Source: Myxococcota bacterium
GTDB lineage: Bacteria; Myxococcota_A; Polyangia; Polyangiales; Houyiibacteriaceae
Length of the DNA: 52,487 nt
Reading direction: 5' to 3'
Assembly: GCA_028284955.1 (NCBI GenBank)
Contig: JANQQS010000004.1
Span: forward strand, 1 to 52,487
Below, one piece after another: positions 1 to 8,116 of this stretch. The notes below the pieces were generated by a model that worked only from the letters and a program-made list of their open reading frames with translations, was not told the origin of the DNA and did no database searches. The translations under genes were made by a program, and so were the position numbers. The stretch's first letter is position 1. Every line of letters starts with the position of its first letter.

Positions 1-1
1 C

Positions 2-100
2 GAGCGCCCCCACAGCGAACGACTGAGGAAGGCTCCGAGCCTTTCGCAGGGAGAGAGCGAGGAGGTAAGCCGCGCTCAGGCCAAAAGGCCGCTGCTCTAG
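2..100 (-). repeat. Dispersed repeat A, copy 1
   Basis: Read on the minus strand, these 99 bases match 49367-49465 (read on the plus strand) at all but about four positions. The left end starts with CTAGAGCA and the right end finishes with GTGGGGGCGCTC. An internal hairpin has arms AAGGCT and AGCCTT (29-34 and 38-43) with a 3-nt loop. The TAG at 97-99 is both the first bases of the repeat and the stop codon of the minus-strand lipoprotein gene, so the repeat lies directly 3' of that gene and in the same orientation. Function unknown; a 3'-UTR or terminator-like role is inference. Confidence 0.85.
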
Positions 101-840
101 CGAGTGCTGCCGACGGCTATCCTGGTATCACCACCACTCACTCGGTTGTTCGCGTCTTCGTCGCGATACAGCTCAGTGCCACGGGCCAGGTTGGCCTGGA
201 ACGCTTGCAGCAACGCAGGGTTGCTGCGTTCACTGATCAAGACTTCGTTGCCCTCTCGCGACGCTGATTCGATATCAATCCCGTCAAACCATGCTGCTAC
301 GTCGAATGCGATGATCAGCGTTTGCAGCCCGTCGGCAAACCGGCGATCCGAAGGAGCGAAACGAACTCCACTCGCTGAGGGTAGAAGTAATCTAACGGGG
401 GTTCCATCGCGAAGCTCGCCTGTGAGAAAGACCGCTGAGCCGTTGAGCTCATCAGGAAGATCGGCCGGTTCATCCGGGTTTGGTTGAGACGCATAGTCGA
501 ACAATACTTCGCAGTATGAATCACTCGGTACGCTGAGATCCTGCACCAAAGGTTCATCGCCGCCGTGGTTGCCTACGCCGATCCCTGGTCGCATCACGGC
601 GCGGAGATCGTCATCAGAGCATTCAGCCTCCGTCGAACCGAACGAAAACTCGCCCAGGCGCAACCAAATATCGTCCAATCGCAAGGGTGCACCATCGTCG
701 CGAATTCGAATCGCGTCTGCGTTGGACGAGCGAGCATCGTAGGCGATCTGAAGCTCTGCCACAGGATTGCCCGTCTCGGTTCCCGTGCAGCCACCATACG
801 CAACGCATGAAAGCAGCGCAGCGACGAGAAGCTTATTCAT
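97..840 (-). CDS. Putative lipoprotein, partner of TIGR02147 regulator
   Basis: A predicted exported protein of 247 aa; I recognise no enzyme family. The start is the ATG at 840 because translation from there gives a typical lipoprotein signal (MNKLLVAALLSCVAYGGC), with the lipid-anchored Cys probably at residue 18, followed at once by TETGNP, a motif I associate with lipoproteins of this lineage. An open frame continues upstream to 1266 but overlaps the regulator gene and is not needed. The body is acidic and beta-rich in appearance, with a hydrophobic strand-like segment near residues 180-190. The start codon overlaps the stop codon of the upstream regulator (ATGA), so the two are almost certainly co-translated. 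The C-terminus ends exactly where repeat A begins. Confidence 0.75.
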   Translation of the reverse strand: MNKLLVAALLSCVAYGGCTGTETGNPVAELQIAYDARSSNADAIRIRDDGAPLRLDDIWLRLGEFSFGSTEAECSDDDLRAVMRPGIGVGNHGGDEPLVQDLSVPSDSYCEVLFDYASQPNPDEPADLPDELNGSAVFLTGELRDGTPVRLLLPSASGVRFAPSDRRFADGLQTLIIAFDVAAWFDGIDIESASREGNEVLISERSNPALLQAFQANLARGTELYRDEDANNRVSGGDTRIAVGSTR

Positions 841-1733
841 GAGTCTCCCTTGCGGCGCTTGTTCGACGTACGCCGCTGCGACAGCGGAAACAGCTGAAAG
901 TTGATTTGCACGACCTGCTCCGGATCTTGCTCGAGATCCGATATCTCGAGCAGCTCTCGGCGAAAACGTTGAATGCGTTCCTTCATGCGCGCGATTCCAT
1001 CCGGACCAAGGCAGAGGGTCAGCGACGATATATCGCGCTCTGAAGACGCTACGAGTTCCAACGATTGAGTCGCTCGTTCCATCATGGTGCGGTGATACCT
1101 CGCGATGTGGATACTGCGTGCTTCCGCGCCCGTGGTCAAAAGAGACGAGCTTTGCACCAGCCGCCCGTCTTCGTTCCGCTGCAGCAGCCCCAGCTCGGCC
1201 AGAGTCTCTAGCGCATCCGCCGCTTGCTTGGTTGTAATGGAAGGTAAGAGCGCGGTCGCAATCCATGCTGGGTCATCCTGAAAGTCGGAGCGCACCACGA
1301 GTTCGCGGATCGCAGGCAAATACCACTTCGAGTGATACGTAGCCTTCGCCACTTCGACGGTCTGAACTTCTCGGTAGCGACGAAACTGGGTGAGACGCGC
1401 ATAGCTCTTGCTTCGTTCGGCTTCGGTTTTGGCCTGGTTAAACTGAACCAGGTCGAGAAAATAGTTCAGGCTTTGTCCGCGCAAGCCGCACGCTTTGCCG
1501 AACCGTTCGGCCATCTCGGCCGTCAGGTTCCGCTCCCCGTCGATCACCAGCTTTAGATAATTCGGCGAGCGAAGCTGAGCCCGACGCGCAAATGCGCGGT
1601 AGGAAAAACCACGTCCCGCATCTTTCTTCGCCAGATAGTAGTCACGCAGATACGAGCGATAGTTAAGGTACTGAAACACCTCAATATCGTCGCTGGGCGA
1701 CGCGGATTTTTTCGACGAGGAATGCTTCGGCAT
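837..1733 (-). CDS. TIGR02147 family protein (putative regulator)
   Basis: A 298-aa soluble protein of the TIGR02147 (DUF4423-type) family, which is found in Fibrobacter, Bdellovibrio and myxobacteria and is thought to be DNA-binding. Recognisable family features are the N-terminal IEVFQYLNYRSYLRDYY segment, the helix-turn-helix-like FSYRAFARRAQLRSPNYLKL region (roughly residues 38-57), and a C-terminal part with RFRRELLEISD. I chose the ATG at 1733 (MPKHSSSKK) because it precedes the conserved region by about 17 residues; the frame stays open to 1826, where an upstream start would add a hydrophobic stretch not expected in this family. It is translationally coupled (ATGA) to the lipoprotein gene downstream, which suggests a regulator/effector pair. 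Role inferred from family only. Confidence 0.82.
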   Translation of the reverse strand: MPKHSSSKKSASPSDDIEVFQYLNYRSYLRDYYLAKKDAGRGFSYRAFARRAQLRSPNYLKLVIDGERNLTAEMAERFGKACGLRGQSLNYFLDLVQFNQAKTEAERSKSYARLTQFRRYREVQTVEVAKATYHSKWYLPAIRELVVRSDFQDDPAWIATALLPSITTKQAADALETLAELGLLQRNEDGRLVQSSSLLTTGAEARSIHIARYHRTMMERATQSLELVASSERDISSLTLCLGPDGIARMKERIQRFRRELLEISDLEQDPEQVVQINFQLFPLSQRRTSNKRRKGDS

Positions 1734-1806
1734 AGAGCGCTTCGGTTTGCTGTTTTGTCTTCTTCTCACCAGGGTTGCAAGAAAAGGCAAGCCAACAAAG
1801 AAGAGC

Positions 1807-1858
1807 GCCCGTACAGCTGCCGCCAAGAACGGAGGGGAAAAGCAGCAGCTGCACGGGC
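1807..1858. promoter_or_regulatory. Inverted repeat between fasciclin gene and regulator gene
   Basis: Arms GCCCGT-A-CAGCTG (1807-1819) and CAGCTG-C-ACGGGC (1846-1858) pair with a single internal mismatch around a purine-rich loop. The structure is 73 bp upstream of the TIGR02147 start on the minus strand and about 90 bp downstream of the fasciclin stop, so it could be an operator, a 5'-UTR structure or a terminator. On the minus strand it is followed by GCTCTTCTTT, a weak T-rich stretch. Confidence 0.45.
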
Positions 1859-1901
1859 GAAGGGAGACATCGAGTAGTTCTATCTATACGGTTTCATGAA
1901 T

Positions 1902-1928
1902 ATTCGGTCGCTCCTTGAAGAGCCGAAT
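1902..1928. other. Small hairpin downstream of fasciclin gene
   Basis: ATTCGG at 1902-1907 pairs with CCGAAT at 1923-1928, and CTC with GAG inside it, leaving a 2-nt bulge. It lies about 20 bp after the fasciclin stop codon on the minus strand, but the T-run (1931-1936 region) is before rather than after the hairpin, so it is not a classical intrinsic terminator. Confidence 0.35.
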
Positions 1929-1945
1929 CTAAGAAAAAATCGGGC

Positions 1946-2896
1946 TCAGGATAGGGACGGCGGGACCATGACGGCGTCGATAAGGTGAATCACACCGTTG
2001 GTCACCTTGATGTCGGCGCCTACCACAGTAGCGTCTTCCACCTCTACTCCTGAGCTCAGGTCGATGGTCAGCGTCTGGCCGCTCAGCTGCGAGTCCACTT
2101 CGCCATCGGTGAGCGCAGTGGAAAGCACAGCGCCACTCACTACGTGAAAGAGCAAGACATCCCGCAGCTGGTCGTCGCTGAGCGTGGCGGCAACGGCAGC
2201 CGCGTCGTCAAATGCCTGATTGGTGGGCGCGAACACGGTGAACGGCCCGTCACCCGAAAGGACATCGCCGAGATTTCCCGAGGCAGCTCCTACCGCGCCG
2301 GTCAGACCCGTAAGCCCAGCAATAGTGGCCATCTCAACGATGTTGGGTGGCGTCAACACCGCGTCGATGATGTGAATCACGCCATTGCTGGCATCGACGT
2401 CCGCCATGGTCACGGTCGCGTCGTTGACACTGACGGACCCTTCGGTGCTGAAGACCAAAGTCAGGTCGGCCAAGGTATCGGCGGTGTCAGGAATCGCCGA
2501 AGAGGCCACGCGCTCACCCGAGATGACGTGGTATTGCAGAATGGTGGTGAGCTGCTCGTCGGTCAGCGTGGAGAGGTCTACCCCAAGCGCTTCGAACGCT
2601 GCGTCCGTAGGCGCGAACACCGTGAACGGCCCGGCACCAGCCAGCGCGTCGTCTAGGCCCGTCCTCTCGAGCGCCGAGAGCAAGGTGCTGAAGTCGCCCG
2701 CCGCCGTCGCGACCTCGACAATGTTCGAGCTCGTCTGGCTCGCGTCGCCGCTTGTCGACCCGCCGTCCGAGCCGCTCATGGTCCCCCCATCAACCGTGGA
2801 TGAAGCATCGTCGTCACCACATCCGTATACAGATAGTGCTAGCGAGAGAGCTACCAACCCGACACCGCAACGACGCTTATTTTCACCAAAAAACAT
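1946..2896 (-). CDS. Fasciclin (FAS1) two-domain lipoprotein
   Basis: A 316-aa predicted lipoprotein with two FAS1 adhesion domains. The N-terminal signal ends in SVYGC (lipid Cys 26), followed by an Asp/Ser/Gly-rich linker to about residue 57. Domain 1 (about 57-185) and domain 2 (about 186-316) each show the FAS1 hallmarks GPFTVFAPT, an (I/L)xxHV(I/V)SG strand, and the terminal NGVIH(I/L)IDAV motif. FAS1 domains mediate cell-surface adhesion or matrix binding; a surface role here is inferred from the family and the lipoprotein signal. The ATG at 2896 is preceded by AGGAG with a 6-nt spacer, a good ribosome-binding site. It appears monocistronic. Confidence 0.93.
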   Translation of the reverse strand: MFFGENKRRCGVGLVALSLALSVYGCGDDDASSTVDGGTMSGSDGGSTSGDASQTSSNIVEVATAAGDFSTLLSALERTGLDDALAGAGPFTVFAPTDAAFEALGVDLSTLTDEQLTTILQYHVISGERVASSAIPDTADTLADLTLVFSTEGSVSVNDATVTMADVDASNGVIHIIDAVLTPPNIVEMATIAGLTGLTGAVGAASGNLGDVLSGDGPFTVFAPTNQAFDDAAAVAATLSDDQLRDVLLFHVVSGAVLSTALTDGEVDSQLSGQTLTIDLSSGVEVEDATVVGADIKVTNGVIHLIDAVMVPPSLS

Positions 2897-2993
2897 AGTA
2901 ATCTCCTATTAATATTACTCTGATGGCCTCAACGACCTTCGAGCCCAAGGTAGGAGACTCTCGCGCTCTATGCACATGGTCTGGGCGCATTTC

Positions 2994-3012
2994 CGTATAC
3001 GGCTAGTATACG
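2994..3012. promoter_or_regulatory. Perfect palindrome CGTATAC-N5-GTATACG
   Basis: Arms CGTATAC (2994-3000) and GTATACG (3006-3012) flank five bases. It lies 98 bp upstream of the fasciclin start and 44 bp past the stop of the MEKHLA gene, both on the minus strand, so it is placed where an operator for the fasciclin gene would be. No factor can be named. Confidence 0.4.
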
Positions 3013-3055
3013 CTTCAAGGTTTGAATCGACACCACTCGGCGCGATGCAGATCCG

Positions 3056-3508
3056 TTATGGCGAGGCCGACTCGTCGAGAAAGCGGTAGCGCGAGAAGGT
3101 CGCGGCTTGCCCAGTGCGCGCGCCCTCCGAGTTCAAGATATTCCACACCGTGGCTTGCTGAATCTCAAACCTCCGGCCTCGACTGGAGACGCGAATGCCA
3201 GTGTAGTGTTCGCTAAACCCTTGTCGCGCAACGTCGGCCAGCAGTTTTGCTCGAGACGCTCGGCGACCGGGTTCGGCGGTTTGTGTCGAGGGCATCCGAA
3301 CAAAATCGGACCACTTCATATCCCACAAGGCGAGCGCAGCACGGTTTCCGTAGAACAATAGCGGCGAGGCTTCGACACCGTGCGCGAGGACCACAAACGG
3401 AGCGTCAAACAGCTCTCGCGGCGCGCAGAGGGGGCGCCCTAAGAATCGAATATGGCTGCGCAGAAGATCTTCGATGCGCGGATCGGTTCCGGCCATCAAC
3501 GGGTTCAC
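3056..3508 (-). CDS. MEKHLA-domain protein
   Basis: A 150-aa soluble protein that is almost entirely one MEKHLA domain, a PAS-like domain first named from plant HD-ZIP III proteins and also found alone in bacteria. Family landmarks are FDAPFVVLAHGVEASPLLFY, NRAALALWDM, the TAEPGRRASRAKLL helix, and GRRFEIQQATVWN. The start is GTG at 3508 because it overlaps the TGA of the potassium channel gene (GTGA); an ATG four codons further in (3496) is the alternative. The coupling to a KirBac channel suggests that the two act together, for example as a cytosolic sensor of the channel's state or of redox. That is inference from neighbourhood only. Confidence 0.87.
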   Translation of the reverse strand: MNPLMAGTDPRIEDLLRSHIRFLGRPLCAPRELFDAPFVVLAHGVEASPLLFYGNRAALALWDMKWSDFVRMPSTQTAEPGRRASRAKLLADVARQGFSEHYTGIRVSSRGRRFEIQQATVWNILNSEGARTGQAATFSRYRFLDESASP

Positions 3509-4443
3509 GATCTTCCTGATGTTCTCGTCAACTCGGGCACGTCGTTCTTCGAAGAAGACGATTCCGGCCGGACCCGATGAAACTTCCGATAGTCCATGCG
3601 CACATGACCGCCAGGAAGGTTTTCAATCACGTCGACGAATCGATGGTCGAAAAGCACTTCGTCGGACCAGTAGGCATGGCGCGCATGGATGGTCTGCCCA
3701 AACGTCCCGTCGAGCCCGGTGAGCGCAACGATAAATCGCACATCGCCATCTATCAGATCTTGAGCGTTCATTCCGTAGAGAGGGCTAGTCTCCACAATCG
3801 GGTGAAAGAGCTGCCAGCTGAGCACAAAGATCGGAGTGGAACTCCGCTCTAGTGAAAGATCGTAGAATCGACGCATGCGTTGACCTTCTTCGGTATACGT
3901 CGTTTTCAGCATCGAAATTCTGAGAGACGCCTGAACAACATCGTTGGCGCGTTCGTTGGCCACCCGCAAGGACAGCGTGGGCACGCCGTTGCGCATTTCT
4001 ACGACCATGCGTGAAGAAAATAAAACGCGAGCATGGGGCCGAGAAAACTTCGCGAAGACAATCCCGGTGAGTACTGCAAGCGCAAGCAAAGACACGAACG
4101 ATTCGACCACCACGATCGCGTTTCCCCACAATCCCTGGGAATACATATGGCCATAGCCGATCGATCCGAACGTCTGAACGCTAAAGAAAAAAGCTTCGAG
4201 CAGCGAACCATCGCAATGGGCGATCGACCCGGGAACCGCGAAGTAGAGGAGAGCGAAGGCAAGGTTCACCGCGAGATATACCGCCGCGGTCAATAGCACG
4301 ACGGTGATCCACCGCGCGCGCAGCAAGAACGCATACACATCGGTGAACGGTCGACGCTGCTGGCCGATGCGGGAGAGATACGCCTCGAAGGGTTTATGAT
4401 GAAGGCTCGGCTCGGGATCGCGGGGCGTGGGCGTTTCGACCAT
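3505..4443 (-). CDS. Inward-rectifier potassium channel (KirBac family)
   Basis: A 312-aa membrane channel. An amphipathic slide helix precedes TM1 (about residues 46-70). The pore loop carries the selectivity filter SIGYG (94-98) in the context TFGSIGYGHM, and TM2 follows (about 107-131). The rest, from about 135, is the immunoglobulin-like cytoplasmic Kir domain with the typical RVANERAN and LSWQLFHPI segments. It would conduct K+ across the inner membrane. The start ATG at 4443 faces a divergent TPR gene about 115 bp away. The GTGA overlap with the MEKHLA gene implies co-expression. Ser replaces the Thr usual in TIGYG, a minor variant. Confidence 0.93.
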   Translation of the reverse strand: MVETPTPRDPEPSLHHKPFEAYLSRIGQQRRPFTDVYAFLLRARWITVVLLTAAVYLAVNLAFALLYFAVPGSIAHCDGSLLEAFFFSVQTFGSIGYGHMYSQGLWGNAIVVVESFVSLLALAVLTGIVFAKFSRPHARVLFSSRMVVEMRNGVPTLSLRVANERANDVVQASLRISMLKTTYTEEGQRMRRFYDLSLERSSTPIFVLSWQLFHPIVETSPLYGMNAQDLIDGDVRFIVALTGLDGTFGQTIHARHAYWSDEVLFDHRFVDVIENLPGGHVRMDYRKFHRVRPESSSSKNDVPELTRTSGRS

Positions 4444-4558
4444 CCAACCGCCTTAGCACGCCTCCTTCGGGTGGCATCTCCTGTCGTGCGTTCTCGCTGA
4501 TCGCACAAAATGAGCTGTGGTATGATAGCCGAGCTTTGCCTAACGATTGTGGGGTCTG

Positions 4559-5413
4559 GTGAGTAGAGTTCGCACCTTGACGCAAACCTGTGTCGCCTGC
4601 TCGGTAGCGTTTTGTTCAGCGTCGATGACCACCGCCCAGGCCTATGCGCAAGACACCAGCGCAGATACCGAACACGGCACGGTAGAGGTGCCCGCAGAGG
4701 CATCGGGGATCTCCTCGGACGCAGACCGAGAAGCGCGGGCGCTGAGCGAAGCAGGCCTTACCGCCTACCACGCGGGAAGATATGAAAGCGCGCTCGAATA
4801 CTTCGAACGCAGCTACGCGCTCTCCCAGCGCGGCGCGCTCTTGTTTAATATTGGCGCCGCTGCGGAGCGACTGCGGCGCGACGAACGCGCTATCGAGGCC
4901 TACGAGGCGTACCTCGAAGCTGTACCAAACGCCCAAAACCGCGAAGCGGTCCTATCGCGACTCGAGATCCTTCGCCGGCACGTTGCAGCTCGCCAACCCA
5001 AAAAGGATATGCGTGCAATTCGCACAATTCCCGCCCCTCCGCCGATCGATACCGCGGAACGCGAGCCCCGAGGACAAGGTGTCCTCGGGTGGACGCTGGT
5101 GGGAGTGGCAGGCGGCGCGCTGGCGCTTACTGCGGCGGCGATTCCGTGGTGGATCGACCGAAAAGACGCCACGGACATGTGCGCGCTTCCTGATCGAGTG
5201 TGCGAGAATCAATCTACCGTCGACACGCAGCGCAAGGCCGCCCTCGCCACCTGGATTGCCGGCGGATCGATTGCGGCGGCCAGCTTGGCCACAGGGCTAT
5301 TTTTTTTGTTGCGGGATGGACCCAAGAAACAGAAGCAGGCCCGACGCGCAACCTCGACTAGATGGGGCTGTGCGCCCGGGTTGGGTTCCGCCATCTGCGA
5401 GGGAACGTTCTAG
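4559..5413 (+). CDS. TPR protein with C-terminal membrane helices
   Basis: A predicted exported or membrane-anchored protein of 284 aa from GTG 4559; a TTG at 4547 in the same frame is an alternative start, but GTG 4559 has GGGG just upstream. A signal-like segment ends near AYAQD. Residues about 45-130 contain tetratricopeptide repeats (AGLTAYHAGRYESALEYFE and GRxxxAIEAYExYL types). Two hydrophobic segments follow (GWTLVGVAGGALALTAAA and WIAGGSIAAASLATGLFFLL), separated by a Cys-containing loop. It overlaps the next lipoprotein gene by one base. The same arrangement, TPR protein then lipoprotein, recurs at 28.7-27.4 kb. No specific function can be assigned. Confidence 0.78.
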   Translation: MSRVRTLTQTCVACSVAFCSASMTTAQAYAQDTSADTEHGTVEVPAEASGISSDADREARALSEAGLTAYHAGRYESALEYFERSYALSQRGALLFNIGAAAERLRRDERAIEAYEAYLEAVPNAQNREAVLSRLEILRRHVAARQPKKDMRAIRTIPAPPPIDTAEREPRGQGVLGWTLVGVAGGALALTAAAIPWWIDRKDATDMCALPDRVCENQSTVDTQRKAALATWIAGGSIAAASLATGLFFLLRDGPKKQKQARRATSTRWGCAPGLGSAICEGTF

Positions 5414-7002
5414 TGGCGTACCCGAAGAGTCTTGTCGCCATGATGGTGCTCTGCCTTTCATGCACCGATCCCATCGTGCGATTTCTCGACTCGGCAGATG
5501 GCGGCTCCCCTGACGGCAACGTTTCAGACGCTCAGACCGACTCAGGGACTCTTGCGTGTGAGCCCGGGCTTGGCGATTGCGATACGGACCCTAGCAATGG
5601 TTGCGAAACCATACTTGAAAGCAGCTCGGAGCACTGCGGCGCGTGCGGGATCGCTTGCGCGAGCGGCACCTGTGAGAACAACCGCTGCCGCTCCGGAGAA
5701 TGGGTCGACGAGTGGGATTGCAAGGATGGGCTTCTTCAGGTGCTCGACCTCGCCATCGATGATGCCAATCGACTGTTTTCGGCGGGACGCGTTCCGGAGG
5801 CGTGCACGCCGCTGGGCAGACCGCCTCTGGGCCAGCGGGATTGGGGATTGGTGCGGTATCAAGCGCGCGAAGGAACCCGCGAAGCGATGTGGACGACGAG
5901 AGCAGGCTCGTCAGCCCACGACGACGGCAAAGCGGTAAGCGTTCGCGGGTCTCGGGTCGTCGTGGCCGGCAACTGCCACGACGGATTTACATTTGGCTCA
6001 ACCGCATCACCCCCGCTTACCAATCGTGCGGGTTGCGCCGTGGCGACCGATCTCAACGGCAACGTGGCTTCCGCGCTGTTCGCGCACGGTACCGCTGCAG
6101 ACACGATTGATGCGGTATTGCTCACCGAAAATGAAGGGCTCGTGGTCGTGGGAACGACGCGCTCAGAGTCGCTCACGGCGGGGGATGGCTGCGCGCCACT
6201 TCCCAACGAGCAGAGCCTCAACTTTGACCTATTCGCTGCCGCCTACGATGCCACCGGGGCATGCCGATGGGCGCGACGTTTTGATGGAGACGACGACGCG
6301 ACTCCTGGCTCTCGGGTCGTGACTGACGCGGATGGCAACTTCTTTTTCGCAGCGACGTTTGAAGGTTCGATCGAGATTGGCTCCGAAGTCTTCTCGGCTC
6401 AGTCGAAAGACGCGATCATCATTAGCCTCGATGACAATGGGTCACCTCGATGGGCAGAGACAATTGCCGGGCCGGGAGACGAAGAAGGCACCGCGGTGAC
6501 GTTTGGAGACAACCTGTTTGTGGCGCTCACCACGACCGGGTCGTTCGATTTCGGCGGGACCACATATTCGGCCGAGGACGGGAGCGACGCATTTGTGGCC
6601 CGCCTGGAAGCCGAAAACGGCGAGCCGCGCTGGGTCACGCATATTACCGGCGACGGGTTCGAACGCATCAACACCTTGGCGTATGACTCTTTGCGATCAG
6701 AGCTGGTGGCGGCTGGCGCATACGGCGACGAGGTCGCCACCGAAAACAACCAGGCCACAGGCAGCGGCTTTGACGCGATGGCCTTCATCCTCGACGCCGA
6801 GACAGGTCAAGATCAAGAACTGACTACGCTGGTAGGCGCTGGCGCCCAGGAAATCTACGCCGCGGTGACCGACCGGGAAGGCGGCGTGTACCTAAGCGGG
6901 CGCTTTCAACTCAGCACCCTCTTTCCCAATGGCGAAGAACGAGTCGGCCCCGGATCTGGTCAAACCTCGGGCTTCGTTCTCCGCTGGGAACCCGATCGCT
7001 GA
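5413..7002 (+). CDS. SBBP beta-propeller lipoprotein with Cys-rich module
   Basis: A 529-aa predicted lipoprotein. The start is GTG 5413, overlapping the previous stop by one base; from there the signal reaches Cys 14 or 17 (MVLCLSC). Residues about 48-95 hold the myxobacterial Cys-rich pattern DCDTDPSNGCET ... HCGACGIACASGTCENNRC. The remainder is built of repeated blades of the SBBP/DUF5122 type, for example GSIEIGSEVFSAQSKDAIII and GSFDFGGTTYSAEDGSDAFV, each followed by a G(S/E)PRW(A/V) strand and an acidic loop. It is probably a surface-displayed propeller. It ends two bases before the convergent radical SAM gene, with no room for separate terminators. Confidence 0.82.
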   Translation: MAYPKSLVAMMVLCLSCTDPIVRFLDSADGGSPDGNVSDAQTDSGTLACEPGLGDCDTDPSNGCETILESSSEHCGACGIACASGTCENNRCRSGEWVDEWDCKDGLLQVLDLAIDDANRLFSAGRVPEACTPLGRPPLGQRDWGLVRYQAREGTREAMWTTRAGSSAHDDGKAVSVRGSRVVVAGNCHDGFTFGSTASPPLTNRAGCAVATDLNGNVASALFAHGTAADTIDAVLLTENEGLVVVGTTRSESLTAGDGCAPLPNEQSLNFDLFAAAYDATGACRWARRFDGDDDATPGSRVVTDADGNFFFAATFEGSIEIGSEVFSAQSKDAIIISLDDNGSPRWAETIAGPGDEEGTAVTFGDNLFVALTTTGSFDFGGTTYSAEDGSDAFVARLEAENGEPRWVTHITGDGFERINTLAYDSLRSELVAAGAYGDEVATENNQATGSGFDAMAFILDAETGQDQELTTLVGAGAQEIYAAVTDREGGVYLSGRFQLSTLFPNGEERVGPGSGQTSGFVLRWEPDR

Positions 7003-7003
7003 T

Positions 7004-8116
7004 TTACGACCTGGCGCGGAAAAGATTCGCCGGCTTCACCAAGTCGCCTGAGTAGACGGCGTTGGGCAAAACTTCGCATTCTGCCCAGCAGCCGGGGCAG
7101 GCTCGCACCCATTCGCGTTGACGTTCGGTCGACGGATCGCTCCATAAATCCGCGAACGATTTATCGCGCAAGTTGCCAACCGTCGCCGAGTTGAATTGGC
7201 AAGTAGGCACATCGCCGTTGGGATAGAGCCGCAGATGCGAAGAGAGCGCGACGCACGGTGGATTGATGAGCGAATCGGAGAGCTTATCGGTTGATGAATC
7301 GCCGCTGCCCACCAATCGCTCGCGAACGCCTTTGAGATAGTAACGCTTCGAAAGACGCTCAAGCGGCGGAAGCCCAGCCGTATCAGCTTCGACCTCGCTC
7401 AGAAAAGCATCCAGCTCTTCGGTGGAGAAATCGCCATGGGTGTAGAACTCTCCGACGAACTTTGGAGCTACATTGACGTTCTTGGTGAGGCTGTAGGTCG
7501 CGCTTTGGTCGTAGGCCATCACCACTTGATGCCGTACCCCAAGGGGCTTCAAATGTGCGTGGAGCTCTCGATAACCTTTCATCCCTTTGCGATTGACGAT
7601 TGTCTGATTCACGCCAATGCGCATGTTGAGGGATTTTTGATGCGGCGCGAGTGCGCGCAGCGTTTCATTGACTTTTCGCCATGCTGACGAATGACCCCGC
7701 ACTTCGTTGTGTTGTTCCTCAGGTCCATCGATCGATACCAGAAGAAACAGGGGCGCTCGACGATCCCGCTCTTCGCAAAGTTTTACGATGCGATCGGTGA
7801 GGAACCCGTTGGTGGTGATGTGCATGACGTAGGGCCGTAGGCGCTCTACGCCCAGGTCGTAGATCTCTTGGAGATCTTTGCGCACGAAGGGTTCGCCACC
7901 CGTAAGCCGGATCGCGTCAAGTCGACCCACTTGGCGAAAAATACGATCAACTTCTTCGATGGAAAGCTCATCTTCCGGCTCTTTTTTCCAAGAATCACAC
8001 ATCGTACAGCGCGCATTGCAGGTGAACGTCACGATGTACGTCATCATGCGCGGAGCGTCCGTGCGCTTGGTGCGGTTACGCCAGAGCGTGCGTGGAAAAG
8101 ATAGGACGCGTTGCAT
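7004..8116 (-). CDS. Radical SAM protein with C-terminal SPASM-like Cys region
   Basis: A 370-aa radical S-adenosylmethionine enzyme. The [4Fe-4S] motif CNARCTMC gives Cys 33, 37 and 40; the GGEPF segment (RLTGGEPFVRKDL) and the VSIDG strand follow as expected. The C-terminal third has further cysteines (NPPC, DVPTCQF, CPGCWAEC) in the order NG(D)VPxC ... GNL ... W of SPASM or twitch domains, which bind auxiliary clusters. Start ATG 8116 (MQRVLSF) is chosen because the arginine-rich leader before MMTYIVTF is usual in this subfamily; it overlaps the upstream glycosyltransferase by 41 bp, so the two are presumably one transcription unit. Substrate unknown; a sugar or peptide made by the partner enzyme is a guess. 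Confidence 0.88.
   Translation of the reverse strand: MQRVLSFPRTLWRNRTKRTDAPRMMTYIVTFTCNARCTMCDSWKKEPEDELSIEEVDRIFRQVGRLDAIRLTGGEPFVRKDLQEIYDLGVERLRPYVMHITTNGFLTDRIVKLCEERDRRAPLFLLVSIDGPEEQHNEVRGHSSAWRKVNETLRALAPHQKSLNMRIGVNQTIVNRKGMKGYRELHAHLKPLGVRHQVVMAYDQSATYSLTKNVNVAPKFVGEFYTHGDFSTEELDAFLSEVEADTAGLPPLERLSKRYYLKGVRERLVGSGDSSTDKLSDSLINPPCVALSSHLRLYPNGDVPTCQFNSATVGNLRDKSFADLWSDPSTERQREWVRACPGCWAECEVLPNAVYSGDLVKPANLFRARS

Noticed and set aside
841-1266. N-terminal extension of the lipoprotein at 97-840
   Set aside because: Would overlap the TIGR02147 gene and bury a good signal peptide in the middle of the protein.
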